DNA of 64,000 bases from Rhodanobacter sp. GTDB taxonomy: Bacteria; Pseudomonadota; Gammaproteobacteria; Xanthomonadales; Rhodanobacteraceae. Shown in pieces: positions 55,475 through 64,000 of the stretch. The DNA lies in assembly GCA_004298505.1 (NCBI GenBank), contig SCRO01000116.1, positions 1 through 64,000 of the forward strand, read 5' to 3'. The translations under genes and the position numbers were made by a program. Each line of letters begins with the position of its first letter. The stretch's first letter is position 1. Below the pieces are notes generated by a model that saw only the letters and a program-made list of their open reading frames with translations, did not search any database and had not been told where the DNA came from.

Positions 55475-58400
55475 TTTCTGAGCTGCCTATGCGGCAGCGA
55501 ACCATGCTTCAATGAGGCGGCAGCGAATCGCTGCTTTCTGAGCTGCCTACGCGGCAGCGGACAGCAGGGTAGTGCCGACACGCGCGCCCGTCAGTTTCTG
55601 AGCTGCCTACGCGGCAGTGAACTGGTGACCGGCAATGTCTATACGTCGCTGGTTTTTCTGAGCTGCCTACGCGGCAGCGGACCTATCCACCGAGCAAAGC
55701 CGCAGCGCGCTGCTTTTCTGAGCTGCCTACGCGGCAGCGGACGGCACCCCTGCAACGGATTCGTGCCGGTCGGCTTTCTGAGCTGCCTACGCGGCAGCGG
55801 ACACGAAGTCGCAAAGCGCGTCAAGCTGGCCTTGTTTCTGAGCTGCCTACGCGGCAGCGGACTCAATCATCACGCAGAAGTCTGATATGCGCATTTTCTG
55901 AGCTGCCTACGCGGCAGCGGACACGCCAAGCGGTGCATCCTGGCCGACTTCAACTTTCTGAGCTGCCTACGCGGCAGCGGACTTGCTCATGTGAGTGTCC
56001 TGAGGTTGTGGGAGTTTCTGAGCTGCCTACGCGGCAGCGGACGGCTCACTGGGCAGCCACACGCTGGCCCGCGTTTTCTGAGCTGCCTACGCGGCAGCGG
56101 ACGATACAGCTGCCAGCCAATCGTAGCCGCGCTTTTTCTGAGCTGCCTACGCGGCAGCGGACTAGCTACGAGGCCCACGGGTGCGCCGACCATTTTTCTG
56201 AGCTGCCTACGCGGCAGCGGACGCCATGACCCAATCCCACGGTCGCTTCTGGAAGTTTCTGAGCTGCCTACGCGGCAGCGGACTGTTCGTTTCTCCGGTG
56301 GGTTGTCTCGCTGTATTTCTGAGCTGCCTACGCGGCAGCGGACGCATCGGATTGCGCCACCAGCGCATCGATGCTTTTCTGAGCTGCCTACGCGGCAGCG
56401 GACTGATTGTTCGATGCACTTTGCTTACATCCCTTTTTCTGAGCTGCCTACGCGGCAGCGGACTACGGCGCCCGCTGTATCGTGGAACTTCGATTTTTCT
56501 GAGCTGCCTACGCGGCAGCGGACAGTGGGGCGAAGAAGGCGGGGATGATTACGCGTTTCTGAGCTGCCTACGCGGCAGCGGACACTGGATGGTTTTCATG
56601 CGGCCTAACGAATGATTTCTGAGCTGCCTACGCGGCAGCGGACTGCGAGACACGTACGGCATCGATGTTCATCGTTTTCTGAGCTGCCTACGCGGCAGCG
56701 GACATCTTGAGGATTCCAACTCCTGCCACGTCACTTTTCTGAGCTGCCTACGCGGCAGCGGACGATGCCCCACTCTTGTTTTTGATGCGGTTGATTTTCT
56801 GAGCTGCCTACGCGGCAGCGGACGCTGCGTGACTTAGTGGTGAGCTTTGCCATGTTTTCTGAGCTGCCTACGCGGCAGCGGACTTGTGAAGTGGAGGTCG
56901 ATCGGGGTATGAACATTTCTGAGCTGCCTACGCGGCAGCGGACGTCGGGCTTCATGCGCGTTCCCGCATGTCATTTTTCTGAGCTGCCTACGCGGCAGCG
57001 GACCTGGCCGTATCGCTCAAGGGCTAGCGGACTTATTTCTGAGCTGCCTACGCGGCAGCGGACGTCTGCTTGATGGTGGAGCGGTTGCGGCTGATTTTCT
57101 GAGCTGCCTACGCGGCAGCGGACCACTTGTCGCCCAGCCCATAAGGCGGATCAGTTTTCTGAGCTGCCTACGCGGCAGCGGACCCCGACTTTATCCCCGC
57201 CTTTTTCATCTTGATTTTCTGAGCTGCCTACGCGGCAGCGGACAGCGATGGTGATGTCGCCATCGCGCTCGGGCTTTTCTGAGCTGCCTACGCGGCAGCG
57301 GACCGCGCCGCCGGGCTGATGCGCGTTTCACCCAATTTCTGAGCTGCCTACGCGGCAGCGGACTCGGCAGGCAGTAGAACTGCCGAGCTTTCGTTGTTTC
57401 TGAGCTGCCTACGCGGCAGCGGACCGACAACACCGGCAGCGAGGGCATTGCCCACTTTTCTGAGCTGCCTACGCGGCAGCGGACGTCCCAAGGCAACGCA
57501 CACCCATCGCTCGGCATTTCTGAGCTGCCTACGCGGCAGCGGACCGGGTAATTGGTATTCGTGTTCGGGCACGCCATTTCTGAGCTGCCTACGCGGCAGC
57601 GGACATCTGTTCACCGACTTTCTTGACGAGTACACAGTTTCTGAGCTGCCTACGCGGCAGCGGACTGGGTGCCGTATAGCGCGATGGCTTCTTGCTTTTT
57701 CTGAGCTGCCTACGCGGCAGCGGACGGCAATGTGTATTTTCGCAACGCGTAGGTGCTTTTCTGAGCTGCCTACGCGGCAGCGGACAAGATCGACGCAGAC
57801 AAGCTGCGGAACATCAATTTCTGAGCTGCCTACGCGGCAGCGGACAAAACACATCCATGTACCGGTCAAACACGTCATTTCTGAGCTGCCTACGCGGCAG
57901 CGGACGTCTTTCAGGTGTTGCGCCACCTTTCCAGTTATTTCTGAGCTGCCTACGCGGCAGCGGACTGGCACTGGCTGCTGAAGCGAGGGGACTTGTTTTT
58001 CTGAGCTGCCTACGCGGCAGCGGACTCTGTCGATCTAAGGACTGCGGCGACCGTCGATTTCTGAGCTGCCTACGCGGCAGCGGACTATCGACGGGGTTAT
58101 GCACAGTGACCGGGTCTTTTCTGAGCTGCCTACGCGGCAGCGGACGCAGAACATGGCAGCGTCGCCAGTAGTGTGCCTTTCTGAGCTGCCTACGCGGCAG
58201 CGGACGCAACGGACAAGGCACGCGGGAAAGCGGCACATTTCTGAGCTGCCTACGCGGCAGCGGACTCACCGAAGATGTGCGGAAGCTTGCCCATCACTTT
58301 CTGAGCTGCCTACGCGGCAGCGGACGCAACCGATGTGCACGCACACGCTGCGTTTTCGTTTCTGAGCTGCCTACGCGGCAGCGGACGCCATCGTCGCCGC

Positions 58401-61400
58401 TGGCACTTTCGACGTGACTTTCTGAGCTGCCTACGCGGCAGCGGACCCTTCCGCAGCTACTGGCGCAACGAGGTAGAGTTTCTGAGCTGCCTACGCGGCA
58501 GCGGACCTGCCACTTTCCCTTGCAGCCTGTATTGCAGATTTCTGAGCTGCCTACGCGGCAGCGGACGCACGATCTGCGCGTGAAGCTTGCCGCGGCTGTT
58601 TCTGAGCTGCCTACGCGGCAGCGGACCACGAACAGCGCTGTGACATCCGACGCGTAGTTTTCTGAGCTGCCTACGCGGCAGCGGACGCTGCGGTGTTGCT
58701 ACCAGTGCCTGACGCTGTTTTCTGAGCTGCCTACGCGGCAGCGGACAAGACGCATGTGCGCATGGCCTGGTCGATGGTTTTCTGAGCTGCCTACGCGGCA
58801 GCGGACAAATACAAAAGACCGCACATCGGCGGGAAATATTTCTGAGCTGCCTACGCGGCAGCGGACACTGTCCGCGGCGATACGATCAGTATTTATCATT
58901 TCTGAGCTGCCTACGCGGCAGCGGACTGTTCAACGCCATGCCATGGCCGCGCGAGTCATTTCTGAGCTGCCTACGCGGCAGCGGACGCTGAGTCCGTACT
59001 TGCGAGGTACGGAGGAAATTTCTGAGCTGCCTACGCGGCAGCGGACCGCCTCGCCACGCACTGCACAGCGTGATCTCTTTTCTGAGCTGCCTACGCGGCA
59101 GCGGACTCTATCCTCCGCGTGCAATAAATCCCGCACGCTTTCTGAGCTGCCTACGCGGCAGCGGACGTGTCTGCCGCATGCGAGTTGCCGCGCCCGATTT
59201 TCTGAGCTGCCTACGCGGCAGCGGACTAATCTATACCCATGCCAGCCAATACCGGCGCTTTCTGAGCTGCCTACGCGGCAGCGGACAGCGTGAAGCTCAG
59301 CGACTTGGTGTAGTTCGATTTCTGAGCTGCCTACGCGGCAGCGGACGTGTCTGCCGCATGCGAGTTGCCGCGCCCGATTTTCTGAGCTGCCTACGCGGCA
59401 GCGGACCGTTCTCAGTCGTCATCATGCGTGAGCTGTAGTTTCTGAGCTGCCTACGCGGCAGCGGACGTGGTCAGCATCACCTCGGCTACCAGTGTTGCTT
59501 TCTGAGCTGCCTACGCGGCAGCGGACATAGCTCGGCACCGCGAACCGTCGCCCCTTTTTTTCTGAGCTGCCTACGCGGCAGCGGACGTCGGGTTTCATCG
59601 CTTGGTTCTCTTCGTGACTTTCTGAGCTGCCTACGCGGCAGCGGACGCAATGCGCAGCCGCAGAACCTGATCTTTGCCTTTCTGAGCTGCCTACGCGGCA
59701 GCGGACGCGATGGCAGCACTACCCTGGCCGCCGGTACCTTTCTGAGCTGCCTACGCGGCAGCGGACTAGCCGGATTTTTGGAGTTTCGCGAGGGCTTCTT
59801 TCTGAGCTGCCTACGCGGCAGCGGACAGCAATGCGCAGCCGCAGAACCTGATCTTTGCCTTTCTGAGCTGCCTACGCGGCAGCGGACGAGAAGCTGGAAG
59901 CGTCCAGCGTCGCGCACAATTTCTGAGCTGCCTACGCGGCAGCGGACTGAGCTGGACGAGCGCGGAGAACCCGCAGTATTTTCTGAGCTGCCTACGCGGC
60001 AGCGGACCCATGACCGTCCGCTGCGCCGACTGCCGTTACTTTCTGAGCTGCCTACGCGGCAGCGGACGGCGGCGATTGGCGCGTTCGCGACCAGCATATT
60101 TTCTGAGCTGCCTACGCGGCAGCGGACCCGGTGATTGCGGATATCGTCCGCCGTCGATCTTTCTGAGCTGCCTACGCGGCAGCGGACAGTGCAGCTTTGA
60201 ACGTGTCGGCTGTCGTGGCTTTCTGAGCTGCCTACGCGGCAGCGGACGTACCGCCAGCACTAGCGCGGGCTGCGCCGATTTTCTGAGCTGCCTACGCGGC
60301 AGCGGACGCAGCCGATACTTCGAATAGCCTGCCGTGACTTTTCTGAGCTGCCTACGCGGCAGCGGACGGGCTTAGCTTCTACGGTTCCGATGCTTTGCAT
60401 TTCTGAGCTGCCTACGCGGCAGCGGACTGGCAGATCGGATGGACGCGGATGCCGTGATGTTTCTGAGCTGCCTACGCGGCAGCGGAGGATGCGTTCATGG
60501 CGATATTTGGGCTGCGGAGTTTCTGAGCTGCCTACGCGGCAGCGGACCTTTTCGGCCGCCGTGACTCGCGCGGGAGCTTTTTCTGAGCTGCCTACGCGGC
60601 AGCGGACTTGACGGGCACCGACACGATTGCAAGCATCACTTTCTGAGCTGCCTACGCGGCAGCGGACACACGCTACTACATCGGCTAAGCCGAACAAAAT
60701 TTCTGAGCTGCCTACGCGGCAGCGGACGTGCCCGCGGTCCGGCATCGGGTACTTCTTCTTTTCTGAGCTGCCTACGCGGCAGCGGACATGTATACCGACC
60801 GCGTTGAACTGAGCGGAAATTTCTGAGCTGCCTACGCGGCAGCGGACAGGTAGGTCTTACCGACAGTCCCTAGGCCGATTTTCTGAGCTGCCTACGCGGC
60901 AGCGGACGCAGGATCGGTGGCCGCAGCGGCATCCATCCATTTCTGAGCTGCCTACGCGGCAGCGGACCCAGAAGATGGCGCGTGCCGCGTTGATCGCCTT
61001 TTCTGAGCTGCCTACGCGGCAGCGGACGCTTCGTCGTTCATGTCGTTCTCCCGGTTGATTTTCTGAGCTGCCTACGCGGCAGCGGACCGTCACGACCTGA
61101 AGATTCCACGGAACATGTATTTCTGAGCTGCCTACGCGGCAGCGGACGAGCTGCACAGGTGCGATGAGTTCAGCGACAATTTCTGAGCTGCCTACGCGGC
61201 AGCGGACATGCATACCACCTTGTACTCGCCACGCTTGCTTTTCTGAGCTGCCTACGCGGCAGCGGACTTTCAGCAGGTCATAGATACTGATGCCAAGGTT
61301 TTCTGAGCTGCCTACGCGGCAGCGGACAATCAAGTCGCTGGAAGACTTCAAACGGGCATTTTCTGAGCTGCCTACGCGGCAGCGGACTCAGAGCGGGCGA

Positions 61401-64000
61401 TGGACTGGATATCGATGCTTTTCTGAGCTGCCTACGCGGCAGCGGACCGTGGTCTTGATGTCCTGCAGGTCTTTCAGCATTTCTGAGCTGCCTACGCGGC
61501 AGCGGACATGACGGGCAACAGGTCGCCAAGGATCGACTGTTTCTGAGCTGCCTACGCGGCAGCGGACGCTGTTAACTGGTTGGACCGCGATAGTTGCCAT
61601 TTCTGAGCTGCCTACGCGGCAGCGGACCCGAGGTCTGTGGAGCTTGAGCCGCCACCCTTTTTCTGAGCTGCCTACGCGGCAGCGGACATCAATGGCTCAT
61701 CGGACATCATGGTTCCTTTTTTCTGAGCTGCCTACGCGGCAGCGGACCGGATATCTCCGAACACGACGCGCGGTCTGCAGTTTCTGAGCTGCCTACGCGG
61801 CAGCGGACAAAGACCAGGCTGAAGCCATCCGCCAGACTGATTTCTGAGCTGCCTACGCGGCAGCGGACCATTGTGTTTGTCTCCAGTCAGGCGGCGAGAA
61901 TTTCTGAGCTGCCTACGCGGCAGCGGACTGCCGCGTGACCACGTCGGCGGGCGTTGGTGTTTTCTGAGCTGCCTACGCGGCAGCGGACCACCACGTTGGC
62001 GAACATCCATTCGCCGGCCATTTCTGAGCTGCCTACGCGGCAGCGGACTGTATGCCACCTCGAGCGGACCATAGCCATACTTTCTGAGCTGCCTACGCGG
62101 CAGCGGACTCCGGTGACAAGGTACACATTGCCGCGCAACATTTCTGAGCTGCCTACGCGGCAGCGGACATGACTGGTCAAGCCACGGCTCCGATGCGTTC
62201 TTTCTGAGCTGCCTACGCGGCAGCGGACGGTTCTTCAGTCGCGTTGCATTGGCGCCGAGTTTTCTGAGCTGCCTACGCGGCAGCGGACGCGGAAAGTACG
62301 GCATCCGTGGAACGATTGAATTTCTGAGCTGCCTACGCGGCAGCGGACTGTAGTTCGAAGCTGACATCAGTTGCCTCCGCTTTCTGAGCTGCCTACGCGG
62401 CAGCGGACAACCAGCGGCTGCAGATGGCAAGCAGCTCGATTTTCTGAGCTGCCTACGCGGCAGCGGACTCGCGGGCGGTCGGCGCCGCAACAGTTTCGAA
62501 GTTTCTGAGCTGCCTACGCGGCAGCGGACCAAGACGCTTTCGACGACGCGCATTCTGAGGATTTCTGAGCTGCCTACGCGGCAGCGGACTTGTCGCAGAT
62601 GAGCCGCGCGCGCTGTACGTCTTTCTGAGCTGCCTACGCGGCAGCGGACTGGCACTCCTGCCGCGCGTCGTCCAGCATACGTTTCTGAGCTGCCTACGCG
62701 GCAGCGGACGCTCCACGACCTATCGAGGGCCAGACTCAGGCTTTCTGAGCTGCCTACGCGGCAGCGGACGAACGTGGTATCGCCACCCGTCGTGCCCGGC
62801 TTTTCTGAGCTGCCTACGCGGCAGCGGACTTGCCTGCGCAAACATCGGCCGATCCTTTATTTTTCTGAGCTGCCTACGCGGCAGCGGACCCAACAATAAG
62901 ATCGCCCTGCGCCGATGTGATTTTCTGAGCTGCCTACGCGGCAGCGGACGTCGCCATATTGCGTGAACTGCCATGGCGACGTTTCTGAGCTGCCTACGCG
63001 GCAGCGGACGATCAAGTCGCTGGAAGACTTCAAGCGGGCTTTTTCTGAGCTGCCTACGCGGCAGCGGACCCGACGCTGGCAGCGGAATCTACCGCCGAGT
63101 TTTTCTGAGCTGCCTACGCGGCAGCGGACGGTGAACAGCCGTTTCTTCATCTCGGCGTCAATTTCTGAGCTGCCTACGCGGCAGCGGACAGGTACACATT
63201 GCCGCGCAACAAGAGAAAGAGTTTCTGAGCTGCCTACGCGGCAGCGGACTCGGCCAGCATGCGCGCCATCATCTCGACCTTTTTCTGAGCTGCCTACGCG
63301 GCAGCGGACGTGCTTTGGCGTTTGCGGCGTGAGCCTTGTTGTTTCTGAGCTGCCTACGCGGCAGCGGACCTTGCCATAGCTGACGCTTGAGGTTACCGCA
63401 TTTTCTGAGCTGCCTACGCGGCAGCGGACAAACGTTTCGTCCGCGCCTCGCCTGACTCCATTTTCTGAGCTGCCTACGCGGCAGCGGACTGGTCGTGTGG
63501 CTTTCTGTACGCGCAAGTTTATTTCTGAGCTGCCTACGCGGCAGCGGACTTCAGCCTGTCGGCAGTCGCCTGACAATCTGATTTCTGAGCTGCCTACGCG
63601 GCAGCGGACAACTTTGCCGGCTTCGGCGCTGTGCTGGCGACTTTCTGAGCTGCCTACGCGGCAGCGGACTTGCCGCGCCCGTCGATGGACGCACGGCCAG
63701 CGTTTCTGAGCTGCCTACGCGGCAGCGGACACGCCAAGCGCTGCATCCTGGCCGACTTCAATTTTCTGAGCTGCCTACGCGGCAGCGGACTTCTGGTGGA
63801 ACAGGTTTCCGACGCCGTTGGCTTTCTGAGCTGCCTACGCGGCAGCGGACCGACGGCACCCCTTACCGCCTTGGTTGCTCTTTTTCTGAGCTGCCTACGC
63901 GGCAGCGGACGATGACACGCCCTCCACGAGCCACGAGAGAAATTTCTGAGCTGCCTACGCGGCAGCGGACATTTCCGATGACCTGATCCGCATGGTGCGA
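55475..64000 (-). CRISPR. Type I-F CRISPR array, at least 142 repeats, open at the right edge
   Basis: Repeats of 28 nt recur every 60 bp. On the plus strand each starts TTTCTGA and contains CTGCCTACGCGGCAG. The reverse complement (starts GTCCGCTGCC, ends GGCAGCTCAGAAA) matches the Type I-F repeat plan, so transcription is leftward. I counted 142 repeats (first 55475-55502, last 63943-63970), 141 full spacers and one cut spacer. Spacers are 32 nt, but eight are 33 nt (units ending before 56256, 57397, 57638, 58359, 59860, 61781, 62502 and 63703). Variant repeats sit at the left end (55475, 55595) plus one end-base change at 60460, so the left is the old, leader-distal end. No cas gene is in the window; leader and cas should lie to the right. 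Confidence 0.97.

Noticed and set aside
57365-57397. Terminator-like hairpin (CTCGGCAG/CTGCCGAG) within the array
   Set aside because: It lies inside one 33-nt spacer and is most easily explained as a captured phage terminator, not a host element.
55475-63915. Dozens of ORFs up to 369 codons inside the array (repeating FLSCLRGSG, SELPTRQRT, VRCRVGSSE or PLPRRQLRK)
   Set aside because: They are translations of the repeat with spacers; the repeat has no stop in several frames and the unit length near 60 keeps frames open.
55475-64000. cas genes within the window
   Set aside because: No Cas1, Cas2-3 or Csy-like sequence is present; the nearby XPF-like nuclease and UvrD helicase are not cas genes.

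Overview
The window reads as a chromosome segment of a GC-rich gammaproteobacterium. A Xanthomonadales lineage near Rhodanobacter, Dyella or Luteibacter is my best guess (inference). It rests on the mix of tyrosine-catabolic, heme, ZapE, cytochrome c5-like and RND genes, on an aryl-polyene/xanthomonadin-type ketosynthase pair, and on many REP-type palindromes. No rRNA or tRNA gene was recognised.

Layout. (1) 1-12 kb is a decaying accessory region. It holds a frameshifted POT peptide transporter, a frameshifted HSL-type hydrolase, a LuxR-type regulator with a full set of acyl-homoserine-lactone contact residues, a GPH-type sugar transporter, a TonB-dependent receptor, a dienelactone-hydrolase-like enzyme, a GH78-like rhamnosidase that seems to have lost an internal block, an acyl-CoA ligase with an out-of-frame internal deletion, and a broken RidA-like gene. 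A 20-bp lux-box-like palindrome lies between the divergent receptor and hydrolase genes. (2) 12-24 kb is core metabolism: sdhB-sdhC-sdhD-acnA (no sdhA present), a MarR regulator divergent from the tyrosine operon hpd-hmgA-(vapBC)-fahA, then hemN with an FNR box, followed by an FNR-type regulator. (3) 24-42 kb holds a three-gene ketosynthase/glycosyltransferase cluster, a YdcF-like gene, hemF, gpmA, zapE, an alpha/beta hydrolase, acpH, a membrane-anchored cytochrome c and a three-gene MdtABC-like RND pump.

(4) 42-54.3 kb is a layered defence island. Its scaffold is a GC-rich Type III-like restriction-modification locus: Res, an NYN nuclease, Mod, then a RelE-like/UvrD helicase fusion. Both enzymes look dead. 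Res has lost the block with its Walker A loop, and Mod has lost its middle, which is replaced by a lower-GC HNH-MazG pair. A second lower-GC cassette, an IetAS-like AAA ATPase plus subtilisin-like protease, sits between the Mod tail and the helicase, and its stop codon overlaps the helicase start. (5) 54.3-55.4 kb has a short gene remnant, a solitary CRISPR-like repeat of a different type, and an XPF/ERCC4-like nuclease. (6) From 55,475 to the window end runs a very long Type I-F CRISPR array: 142 repeats counted, still open at the right edge. The repeats are in reverse orientation and the degenerate ones are at the left, so the leader and any cas genes should lie beyond the right edge. Several spacers recur as exact, shifted or synonymously diverged versions, a sign of repeated acquisition against related phages.

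Most long ORFs opposite real genes, and all ORFs inside the array, are shadows and were left out.
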